A stretch of 44,503 nucleotides of DNA from Xanthobacteraceae bacterium (GTDB lineage: Bacteria > Pseudomonadota > Alphaproteobacteria > Rhizobiales > Xanthobacteraceae), in assembly GCA_030041005.1 (NCBI GenBank), contig JASHOR010000098.1, forward strand, positions 1-44,503. The letters run 5' to 3'. Shown one piece after another: positions 37,862 to 44,503 of this stretch. Both the position numbers and the translations under genes were made by a program. Each line of letters opens with the position of its first letter. Position 1 is the first letter of the stretch. The notes beneath the pieces are model-generated. The model was given only the letters and a program-made list of their open reading frames with translations. It was not told where the DNA came from and did no database searches.

Positions 37862-40594
37862 ATGGCATCGATGTTCGATTTGATCGTCATAATCGTGCTG
37901 GTGATGCTGGCCTTTCCGGTCATCGCCATAATTGCATTGGCGCAGGCGAGTACGCTGCGCGGGCTGTTGGTCCGTCTCGAGGCCAGAGTTGCAGCGCTGG
38001 AGCGCGTTCTGGAGCTTCGCGGCTCCACGACGCCAGAGCTGCGATCGGCAGCAGCGCCAGGGGCATCTCCGGAAATCACAACCACACCGGCGCCGCCGCA
38101 GGCGACACCACAACCGGAAACCGCTGCCGCTCCTCCTCCACCACCGCCGCTTCCACCACCGCCAGCTTCGCCTCCGCCGATCACGTCCGTTCCGCCCTCA
38201 CCGCCGCCTTCCACACCGGCGCCGCCAGAGCGGCCCGGCTTTGAGGAACGTTTCGGCACGCGCTGGGTGGTCTGGGTTGGCGGCGTGGCTCTCGCCCTCG
38301 GCGGTATTTTTCTGGTGCGCTATACGATCCAGGAAGGACTGATCGGTCCGGGCGTGCGGATCATTCTCGGCGCCTTGCTGGCGCTGATTTTGGTTGCCGT
38401 GGGCGAATGGACGCGCCGCTCTGAAAATCTGTCGGGACTATACGGCCTGTCATCGGCGCACATCCCAAGCATTCTGACGGCCGCCGGCACCACGGTGGCC
38501 TATGCCACAATTTATGCGGCCTACGGGCTCTACGGATTCCTGCCGCCAGGAGCCGCCTTCGTTCTGCTCGGCGTCGTGGCGCTGCTGACATTGGCAGCCG
38601 CCTTGCTGCACGGTCCGGCGCTCGCCGGCCTTGGCGTCATTGGCGCCTATTTGGCGCCGATGCTGGTGAGCAGCACCGAACCAGATTATTGGGCCCTTTA
38701 CATCTACATCGCGGTGGTCACCGCAGCATCTTTTGCGCTGGCGCGCGGACGGATGTGGCGCTGGCTCGCTGTCGCCGCGGTCGTCCTGGGCGCCGCATGG
38801 ACATTCCCAGGCATAGAACCCAACGGCGTCATGGCGCTCGGTGCGCATGTGTTCAATGCGCTGTCGGGCTTCGCGCTCGCGTCGGTTCTTTTGGTTTGCG
38901 GCCTGCTCTTTGGACCGCCGGCCAAGCCCGGAGAGATCGATCACGTATCGGCGTTTTCGCTCGCGGTTTATTTGTTCGTCGGCGCTTTGCTGGTGCTGTC
39001 AAGCGGGCACGACGCGGTTGCGCTGACCGCCTTCGTCATTCTCACCGTTGCGACCGTCGCCATCGCCTGGCGTGCGGAGGCCGCAAGCGCTGCGGTACCG
39101 GTCGCTGCGATCCTGGCGATGGTGGTGATGGCGCATTGGGCGGTGCGGATGGACGTGACGTTTCTGAAGCTCCCCGGGGGGCCCGGCGAGCCGCGGAGCT
39201 ACGATTTCGGTGCCCACCTCACTGTCGCCGCGGGTTGGGCGGCGCTGTTTGGAATCGTCGGATTTCTGGCGCAAGGCCGCTCGTCGCGTGCGTTGATCCC
39301 GATGTTGTGGAGCGCATCGAGCGTTTTTGCGCCGCTTGCCATGCTTGTGGCGCTCTACTACCGCATCGCCGGATTGGATCGATCGCTGCCGTTTGCCGGA
39401 CTGGCGCTGCTGCTCGCCGCGGTCTTCTCCATCGCGACCGAAACATTGCTTCAGCGCGACAAACGCCCCGGCGTCGCCGCGGCAAGTGCGCTTTACGCCA
39501 CTGGCGCGCTCGCCGCGCTGGCGCTGGCGCTGACCTTCGCGTTGGAAAAAGGCTGGCTCACCGTCGCCCTTGCGCTGATGGCGCCCGGTGCGGCCTGGGT
39601 TGCGCAAAAGCGGCCGCTGCCGTGGTTGCGCTGGCTCTCTGTCATCATGGCCGTGTTGGTGACGGCGCGCATTGCCTACGAGCCCCGCATCGTCGGCGAC
39701 GACCTCGGCACCGCACCAATCTTCAACTGGCTGCTCTACGGTTACGGCGTTCCGGCAGTTTCCTTCTGGGTGGCCGGCTGGCTGTTGCGGCGGCGCGGCG
39801 ACGATGTGCCGGCGCGCATGGCCGATGCCGGCGCGATTCTCTTCACGGTTCTCCTCGCGGTCGCCGAAATTCGCCATTACGTCACCGGCGGCGACATCTA
39901 TCGGCCATCGACCGGCTTCGTTGAAATTGCGCTCTACGTCAATGTCGGCCTGGCGATGACCATCGGGCTTGAGCGGGTGCGCGGCCGTACCGGCAGCATC
40001 GCGCATGACATCGGCGCACTCGTGCTGGCGGCGCTGACGCCTATCGCCATCGTGTTCGATCTTTGGTTCGTCGTCGATCCGAGCTTCATGAGCCAGCCGG
40101 TCGGCGGTGTGTTGGTCAATCTGGTATTGCTCGGCTACGGGCTTCCGGCCGTGCTTGCCATCGCGCTCGCATTGATCGCGCGCACGACGCGGCCCCTGCC
40201 CTACCGCGTGGCGGCGGCGATCAGCGCAATCGTGCTTGCGCTGTTTTATCTCACATTGGAAGTACGGCGGATGTTCCATGGCCCGATCCTTTACGGCGCG
40301 ACCAGTGACGCCGAGCAATACAGCTATTCGACCATATGGCTCATCTTCGGCATTGTGGTTCTAGCAGTCGGCTTTTTCCTGCGCTCGCAGCCGGCCCGGC
40401 TGTTGGCGCTCGGCGTGATCGCGCTGACCATCGGCAAGGTCTTCTTCATCGACACCGCAAGCATCAGCGGCATTTTCCGGGCGCTGTCGGTCATCGGCTT
40501 GGGTGTCGTGCTGCTCGGCATCGGCTGGCTCTATCAGCGTCTGCTCTATCCGCACACGCGAACCGCCGCGCTGGTGGCCGGCAGTCGCGACTAG
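37862..40594 (+). CDS. DUF2339 polytopic membrane protein
   Basis: 910-residue membrane protein. It has one N-terminal helix (residues 5-27), a short coiled stretch (LRGLLVRLEARVAALERVLE), and a proline-rich linker of about 60 residues rich in PPPP. Then comes the conserved entry FGTRWVVWVGGVALALGGIFLVRY and more than 20 hydrophobic helices. The layout is that of the DUF2339 family, whose function is unknown; a link to the cell envelope has been suggested for such proteins. Its stop codon (TAG 40592-40594) lies inside the first CTAG of a 165-bp composite repeat, so the true ancestral C-terminus may have been altered. Confidence 0.88.
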   Translation: MASMFDLIVIIVLVMLAFPVIAIIALAQASTLRGLLVRLEARVAALERVLELRGSTTPELRSAAAPGASPEITTTPAPPQATPQPETAAAPPPPPPLPPPPASPPPITSVPPSPPPSTPAPPERPGFEERFGTRWVVWVGGVALALGGIFLVRYTIQEGLIGPGVRIILGALLALILVAVGEWTRRSENLSGLYGLSSAHIPSILTAAGTTVAYATIYAAYGLYGFLPPGAAFVLLGVVALLTLAAALLHGPALAGLGVIGAYLAPMLVSSTEPDYWALYIYIAVVTAASFALARGRMWRWLAVAAVVLGAAWTFPGIEPNGVMALGAHVFNALSGFALASVLLVCGLLFGPPAKPGEIDHVSAFSLAVYLFVGALLVLSSGHDAVALTAFVILTVATVAIAWRAEAASAAVPVAAILAMVVMAHWAVRMDVTFLKLPGGPGEPRSYDFGAHLTVAAGWAALFGIVGFLAQGRSSRALIPMLWSASSVFAPLAMLVALYYRIAGLDRSLPFAGLALLLAAVFSIATETLLQRDKRPGVAAASALYATGALAALALALTFALEKGWLTVALALMAPGAAWVAQKRPLPWLRWLSVIMAVLVTARIAYEPRIVGDDLGTAPIFNWLLYGYGVPAVSFWVAGWLLRRRGDDVPARMADAGAILFTVLLAVAEIRHYVTGGDIYRPSTGFVEIALYVNVGLAMTIGLERVRGRTGSIAHDIGALVLAALTPIAIVFDLWFVVDPSFMSQPVGGVLVNLVLLGYGLPAVLAIALALIARTTRPLPYRVAAAISAIVLALFYLTLEVRRMFHGPILYGATSDAEQYSYSTIWLIFGIVVLAVGFFLRSQPARLLALGVIALTIGKVFFIDTASISGIFRALSVIGLGVVLLGIGWLYQRLLYPHTRTAALVAGSRD

Positions 40595-40755
40595 TGTGGT
40601 GGATTTGAAGTTCCTAAGATCCGGCGGAAAACTCGAGTAGGAACTTCAAATCCAAAAAACCACACTAGAATCATTAAATTGCTAGTGTCCCTTTGATTCC
40701 GAAGTTCTCATCAAAGCGTCGCCAGCACATGCGAACTTCGGAATCGGGACACTAG
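40591..40755. repeat. 165-bp composite palindromic element, copy 2
   Basis: The first half (40591-40668) runs CTAGTGTGGTGGATTTGAAG to its inverted end CTTCAAATCC...CCACACTAG. A 13-nt A+T-rich spacer follows, then the second half (40682-40755) from CTAGTGTCC...GATTCCGAAG to CTTCGGAATCGGGACACTAG. It is the same composite as 18143-18307 in the opposite orientation and of identical total length. Its first bases contain the stop codon of the DUF2339 gene. Confidence 0.78.
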
Positions 40756-40826
40756 AGCATGATCCGTCTTACGTCTGCCATCGCAGCCCCTTATATGAGT
40801 TGTGCACGGAGCATGATACTGATTCC

Positions 40827-41333
40827 ATGATCCACGTTTGCTCACTTTCACGTCTGCAAGAGACGGTCGACGACACTGGCGCTCGCCATGTCATATCGCT
40901 GATCGGCGATGAAGCACGCGTCGAACGGCCGCGCGGCGTCGCGCCGGAGAATCATCTGTGGCTGCGGCTGCACGACATCTGCGCGCCTCTCGATGGCTAC
41001 GTCCTGCCGGACGAGGCCCACGTCACCGGTCTGCTGCAATTCGTGCGCGGCTGGGACCGTCAGGCGCCGCTGGTCGTGCACTGCTTTGCCGGAATCAGCC
41101 GCTCGACTGCGAGCGCCTTCGCCAGCGTCTGTGCGCTCAGTCCGCATCGCGACGAAAGCAGCATAGCGCAGGCGCTGCGCCGCGCCTCGCCGACGGCCAC
41201 ACCGAATATCCGCATCGTGTCGCTCGCCGACCAGCTGCTCCGCCGCAACGGCCGCATGGTCGCTGCGATCGAAACGATTGGCCGCGGAGTTATGGCGGAG
41301 GAAGGAACGCCGTTCCGCCTCGAGCTTGAATGA
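40827..41333 (+). CDS. Tyrosine phosphatase superfamily protein
   Basis: 168-residue protein with the phosphatase P-loop HCFAGISRSTAS (H-C-x5-R-S/T) at about residues 87-98. An Asp-rich stretch upstream could hold the general acid. It resembles small dual-specificity or tyrosine phosphatases conserved in Rhizobiales. The start ATG 40827 is chosen because upstream frames run into the repeat region. The 56-bp tandem repeat begins 3 nt after its stop. The substrate is unknown. Confidence 0.85.
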   Translation: MIHVCSLSRLQETVDDTGARHVISLIGDEARVERPRGVAPENHLWLRLHDICAPLDGYVLPDEAHVTGLLQFVRGWDRQAPLVVHCFAGISRSTASAFASVCALSPHRDESSIAQALRRASPTATPNIRIVSLADQLLRRNGRMVAAIETIGRGVMAEEGTPFRLELE

Positions 41334-41336
41334 CAG

Positions 41337-41527
41337 AGCATGATCCCGAAAAGTGGATACCGGTTTTCGGACAAGATCATGCTCCAACAACAAGCATGAT
41401 CCCGAAAAGTGGATACCGGTTTTCGGATAAGATCATGCTCCAACAACAAGCATGATCCCGAAAAAGCCCGCCCCGGACTTGATCCGGGGCGGATGCCGGT
41501 CTTCGGAAAAGATCTGCTCCAACACTA
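41337..41527. repeat. Tandem 56-bp palindromic repeat, three copies, the third interrupted
   Basis: Copies start at 41337, 41393 and 41449, each AGCATGATCCCGAAAA. The first two continue GTGGATACCGGTTTTCGGA and end AAGATCATGCTCCAACAACA, so each unit is itself an inverted repeat (AGCATGATC/GATCATGCT). In copy three the GTGGATA segment is replaced by a second palindrome, GCCCGCCCCGGACTTGATCC then GGGGCGGA. A partial copy (GAGCATGATCCG) lies at about 40755. The unit resembles an abundant intergenic repeat of Bradyrhizobium-type genomes. Confidence 0.75.
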
Positions 41528-41536
41528 AGCCAGGCT

Positions 41537-42001
41537 TTATGGCTCCGGCCGCAGCGTCGCCGCCACGTCGGTGCTCGGTCGACGCGTTGGCTCGCGCCTG
41601 GTCAGCGCGGCGCGCGGATTGCGCTGGTGGAAATCGCAATAGGCGAAGCCCAGGCCTGAAATCGATCCGCGAAAACTGCGGTAATCGATCTTTTGCACGC
41701 GAAAGCAAGGCTGGATCGGCAGCCCAGGCAAGTGCGCGCATACCGAGGTGGACGTCACCCTGATGGTGCCGGGCGGCAACGTCGCAAAGCGCACCTCGCT
41801 GCTCCCCCCCGGCCGGATGGTCCCGATGATAGAGCCATCGCCGAAAATGCGGCCGATGCCGGTGGTGCCATCGAAGCAATTGTAGGAAAACAGCTTGCCG
41901 GCAATGAAAGCACGCGCCTGTTCCGGGGTCAGATCTTCGGCCAAGGCCGAGGTGACTCCCAATGCACACACAAAGGCGGCGACAGCTACGCGAAACAACA
42001 T
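41537..42001 (-). CDS. Secreted hypothetical protein
   Basis: 154-residue protein with a signal peptide (MLFRVAVAAFVCALGVTSALA-E). The mature part has several Cys (YNCFDG, SVCAHLPG, PCFRVQ, AYCDFH) that may form disulfides in the periplasm, and an Arg/Pro-rich C-terminal tail. I do not recognise a family with known function. ATG 42001 is preferred over TTG 42007 because AGGGGG lies 6 nt upstream. It stands alone on the minus strand, convergent with the phosphatase gene. Confidence 0.75.
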   Translation of the reverse strand: MLFRVAVAAFVCALGVTSALAEDLTPEQARAFIAGKLFSYNCFDGTTGIGRIFGDGSIIGTIRPGGSSEVRFATLPPGTIRVTSTSVCAHLPGLPIQPCFRVQKIDYRSFRGSISGLGFAYCDFHQRNPRAALTRREPTRRPSTDVAATLRPEP

Positions 42002-42110
42002 CGGCAACCCCCTACGTTCCCACCTGCGACATTAACGGAATTTCTTAACCGTCTCCTTACCATATTGCCCAGAATCGTGGCCGCATTTCGTAGCGGAATT
42101 ATGCCTGACT

Positions 42111-43097
42111 TTATCGAATTTTGACCACGATGCGGCCGCGCACCTGACCGTCGGCGATGCGTCTGCCGGCTTCGATGACATCGGCAAGCCCGATCTCACT
42201 GGTCATTGCCGCGATCTTACCCCGGTCGAGGCCCGCTTCGAGCCGGCCCCACGCCTCTTGCCGTAACGGCAATGGGCACATGACCGAATCGATGCCGACC
42301 AGCGACACTCCGCGCAAGATGAATGGGGCGACACTGGCCGGCAAGTCCATTCCGCCGGCGAGGCCGCAGGCGGCGACTGTTCCGCCATAGCGTGTCATGG
42401 AAAGCACATTGGCAAGCGTCGTCGAACCGACGGCGTCGATGCCGCCGGCCCAACGTTCCTTGGCGAGCGGGCGTGGCGGACCGCCGAGTTCCTTGCGCTC
42501 GATCACCTCGGACGCCCCAAGACCGGTCAGATAAGCCGCTTCCTCCGGCCGGCCAGTTGAGGCCGTCACCGCGTAGCCGAGCTTGGCGAGGAGCGCGACC
42601 GCCACCGAGCCCACTCCTCCGGCTGCGCCGGTGACGATCAGCGGACCGCGCGAAGGCGTAATGCCGGCGCGCTCCAGCGCCATCACCGCCAGCATGGCGG
42701 TGTAGCCGGCCGTGCCGATCGCCATCGCGTCCCGCGCGCTCAAGCTGGCGGGCAAACGGACCAGCCAATCGCCCTTGACCCGCGCCTTCTCCGCATACGC
42801 ACCAAGATGCGTCTCGCCCAGCCCCCAGCCGTTGAGGATCACCTTGTCGCCGGCCGTCCACGCGGGATGAGAGGATTCCTCCACGGTGCCGCAAAAATCG
42901 ACGCCGGCGATCATTGGAAAGCGGCGCACCACGGGTGCTTTCCCGGTGACAGCAAGGCCGTCCTTGTAGTTTACCGTCGACCATTCCACGGCTACGGTGA
43001 CATCACCGTCCATCAAGTTCTTTTCGTCAAAGTCAGTAAGCCGCACGGTCTGGCCGCTTTCGGCCTTATCGATGACGATTGCTTTGAAAGTCGCCAT
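42111..43097 (-). CDS. acuI: AcuI/YhdH-type acryloyl-CoA reductase family protein
   Basis: 328-residue medium-chain dehydrogenase/reductase of the YhdH/AcuI type, which reduces acryloyl-CoA to propionyl-CoA with NADPH. Family features are [45 protein letters not shown], the nucleotide-binding [20 protein letters not shown] and [16 protein letters not shown]. There are no zinc ligands, as expected. ATG 43097 starts the conserved [11 protein letters not shown]; the longer frame from 43109 adds four residues. Its physiological role outside DMSP or 3-hydroxypropionate metabolism is often detoxification. Confidence 0.88.
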   Translation of the reverse strand: MATFKAIVIDKAESGQTVRLTDFDEKNLMDGDVTVAVEWSTVNYKDGLAVTGKAPVVRRFPMIAGVDFCGTVEESSHPAWTAGDKVILNGWGLGETHLGAYAEKARVKGDWLVRLPASLSARDAMAIGTAGYTAMLAVMALERAGITPSRGPLIVTGAAGGVGSVAVALLAKLGYAVTASTGRPEEAAYLTGLGASEVIERKELGGPPRPLAKERWAGGIDAVGSTTLANVLSMTRYGGTVAACGLAGGMDLPASVAPFILRGVSLVGIDSVMCPLPLRQEAWGRLEAGLDRGKIAAMTSEIGLADVIEAGRRIADGQVRGRIVVKIR

Positions 43098-43355
43098 GCG
43101 GGGCTCCAATCAGGCCGGCACTGCGGCGGTGGGGGGTGCAAAGTCGAGGAACCGCCAAGCTTGCGGCCGAGGCGGCGCAGCATAATGGCCACCGCTCGCC
43201 CAAATGAAAATGGCCAACCCCCCGCCATCCAACGCATGACTGGCCCGATCGCTGGCGCATGGGTTTGCGCAATGTTATCGGACAAGCTTCCTCGCCTCCG
43301 CCGTAACAAGTCCGGCGAGCGGACCATGACGAAAATGTGACAGTGGCTGCCTGCA

Positions 43356-44222
43356 ATGTCGCTCCTGCGCTCCGACGCCTTTCTCTCCCCGCTTGAGATC
43401 GAACAAGCCGTCACACGCGCGCTCGCCGAGGATTTGGGGCGGGCCGGCGATATCACCTCGATCGCGACTGTACCCGAAGACACAAACGGCCGCGCCGTGG
43501 TGGTGGCACGCAAGCCCGGAATGGTCTCCGGATTGCCGCTGGTGGAGGCTTCATTCCGCCGGCTGTCGCCGCAGATCGATATTGAGCCGTCGGCGCGTGA
43601 CGGCGACGCGATCGCCGCGGGCGCCAAGCTGATGACCATCGCGGGCGACGCCCGAGCGATCCTCGGCGCCGAGCGCACCGCGCTTAATTTCATCGGCCAT
43701 ATGTCAGGCATCGCCACTGCCACAGCCGAATTCGTCAAGCGCATCGCGCACACCAAGGCGCGCATCGTCTGCACGCGCAAGACTACGCCGGGACTGCGCG
43801 CTATCGAAAAATACGCGGTGCGCTGCGGCGGCGGCTTCAATCACCGCTTCGGTCTCGACGACGCGATGCTGATCAAGGACAACCACATCGCGGTCGCCGG
43901 CGGCATCGCCGCGGTGCTCAAACGCGCCAAAGAAGCGGCCGGACATTTGGTGAAGATCGAGATCGAAGTCGATTCGCTCGAGCAGCTTGAAGAGGTGCTC
44001 AAGGTCGGCCTTGCCGATGTCGTGCTGATCGACAATTTCGATCTTGATTCGATGCGCCGCGCTGTCGAGGTGGTCGCCGGCCGCCTCGTCATCGAAGCCT
44101 CGGGCGGCATCACGCTCGCGTCCGCTTCAGCGATCGCCGAGACCGGCGTCGACTATTTGTCCTCCGGCTCGCTCACTCACTCGGTGCAGAATCTCGACAT
44201 CGGCCTCGACATCGAGATGTGA
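43356..44222 (+). CDS. nadC: Nicotinate-nucleotide pyrophosphorylase (carboxylating)
   Basis: 288-residue quinolinate phosphoribosyltransferase of NAD synthesis, converting quinolinate and PRPP to nicotinate mononucleotide. Conserved strings are [49 protein letters not shown] with [19 protein letters not shown] (substrate and PRPP residues), and [31 protein letters not shown]. The length is normal. The ATG at 43356 has no strong ribosome binding site. nadA and nadB are not in the window. Confidence 0.95.
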   Translation: MSLLRSDAFLSPLEIEQAVTRALAEDLGRAGDITSIATVPEDTNGRAVVVARKPGMVSGLPLVEASFRRLSPQIDIEPSARDGDAIAAGAKLMTIAGDARAILGAERTALNFIGHMSGIATATAEFVKRIAHTKARIVCTRKTTPGLRAIEKYAVRCGGGFNHRFGLDDAMLIKDNHIAVAGGIAAVLKRAKEAAGHLVKIEIEVDSLEQLEEVLKVGLADVVLIDNFDLDSMRRAVEVVAGRLVIEASGGITLASASAIAETGVDYLSSGSLTHSVQNLDIGLDIEM

Positions 44223-44227
44223 AGGCG

Positions 44228-44266
44228 GTCATTCCGGGCTCGCGCCTTTGGCGCGCCCCGAATGAC
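44228..44266. terminator. Long palindrome between convergent genes
   Basis: GTCATTCCGGG (44228-44238) pairs with CCCGAATGAC plus one further base (44257-44266). An inner GCGC-rich stem closes the loop. It lies in the short gap between nadC and the convergent small gene, so it may terminate both. The same kind of GTCATTC...GAATGAC palindrome is a common dispersed repeat in related genomes. Confidence 0.5.
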
Positions 44267-44271
44267 TGCTA

Positions 44272-44496
44272 TCACAACTTCGCAGTGACGTTTTTGCTCG
44301 CAACCACCGGAGCAGGTGCAGGCGCGGCCTCCGCTTGCGGGCCCTTCGCGGCGGCGTCGGGCTTTGGCGCAGTGTCGGGTTTTGGCGCGGCGTCCGACGT
44401 CTTCGGCGGCGTGCCCCAGACCGGCTCGTAATCGCCTTTGCCCCAGGCGCGCGGCCGATAAAAGGTATGCGCACCGAGCTTGTATAATCGCGTCAT
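44272..44496 (-). CDS. Small hypothetical protein at window edge
   Basis: 74-residue frame with ATG at 44496. The first 30 residues (TRLYKLGAHTFYRPRAWGKG, DYEPVWGTPPK) look structured and conserved. The rest is a low-complexity tail of Ala, Pro and Lys (DAAPKPDTAPKPDAAAKGPQ). The function is unknown. It lies near the window edge, so its upstream context and true start cannot be judged. Confidence 0.6.
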   Translation of the reverse strand: MTRLYKLGAHTFYRPRAWGKGDYEPVWGTPPKTSDAAPKPDTAPKPDAAAKGPQAEAAPAPAPVVASKNVTAKL

Positions 44497-44503
44497 CTCA
44501 TGC

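Noticed and set aside
38999-40318. Long minus-strand frame opposite the DUF2339 gene
   Set aside because: Arg/His/Gln-rich antisense shadow of hydrophobic helices; no domain or ribosome binding site.
41337-41527. Possible CRISPR array
   Set aside because: The units are contiguous tandem palindromes without unique spacers, and no cas genes are present.

Overview
The window looks like a chromosome segment of a GC-rich alphaproteobacterium of the order Rhizobiales/Hyphomicrobiales, Bradyrhizobiaceae- or Xanthobacteraceae-like. This rests on a TIGR02301-type secreted protein, the gene repertoire, the codon use, and short dispersed palindromic repeats typical of that group. It falls into two parts that meet at a tRNA-Pro gene (27293-27369, minus strand). 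To its left (about 0.9-26.7 kb) is an accessory catabolic island. To its right (27.5-44.5 kb) are ordinary housekeeping genes. Nothing here was compared with a database; all family names come from motifs and recalled family knowledge.

Island, left block (0.9-14.5 kb). A minus-strand importer (ATPase plus two permeases, no binding protein) and an MFS symporter lie left of a plus-strand oxygenase operon. That operon encodes a Rieske oxygenase large subunit, small subunit, Rieske ferredoxin, FAD/[2Fe-2S] reductase and one unrecognised protein. The large subunit has the extended Rieske motif C-x-H-x26-C-x-x-H, which I know from methanesulfonate monooxygenase (MsmA); gene order and subunit sizes match msmABCD. 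A convergent LysR gene follows. Then come a TauE/SafE (sulfite exporter family) permease, a GcvT-type folate protein, a PanB-like protein and FolD.

Island, middle and right (14.6-26.7 kb). A SoxC-like sulfite dehydrogenase with a monoheme cytochrome c is followed by a divergent LysR gene. Next is an eight-gene minus-strand operon: a second PanB-like protein, a sulfonate/nitrate-type binding protein, two permeases, an ATPase fused to a cyclic-nucleotide-binding-like domain, a second ATPase, a MetF-MetV-like methylenetetrahydrofolate reductase fusion, and a Crp/Fnr regulator. Read together: uptake of a small sulfonate (methanesulfonate is the best guess), oxygenolytic release of sulfite and formaldehyde, removal of sulfite by export or oxidation, and handling of the C1 unit on tetrahydrofolate. 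Remnants of an MFS gene, possibly a LysR gene, and an IS481-type transposase show that the island has been rearranged.

Core part (27.5-44.5 kb). TsaC/Sua5, a D-2-hydroxyacid (hydroxyglutarate-type) dehydrogenase, an ArsR regulator divergent from an MFS carrier, an HMCES/YedK protein, a Nudix hydrolase, the TIGR02301 protein, YgfZ overlapping Tag, a Bug-type binding protein, an HD-domain hydrolase, a DUF2339 membrane protein, a tyrosine phosphatase, an AcuI/YhdH reductase and NadC. Three copies of a composite palindromic element (two of exactly 165 bp, one internally deleted) and a 56-bp tandem repeat occupy intergenic sites. Two of the 165-bp copies supply the stop codon of the neighbouring gene.
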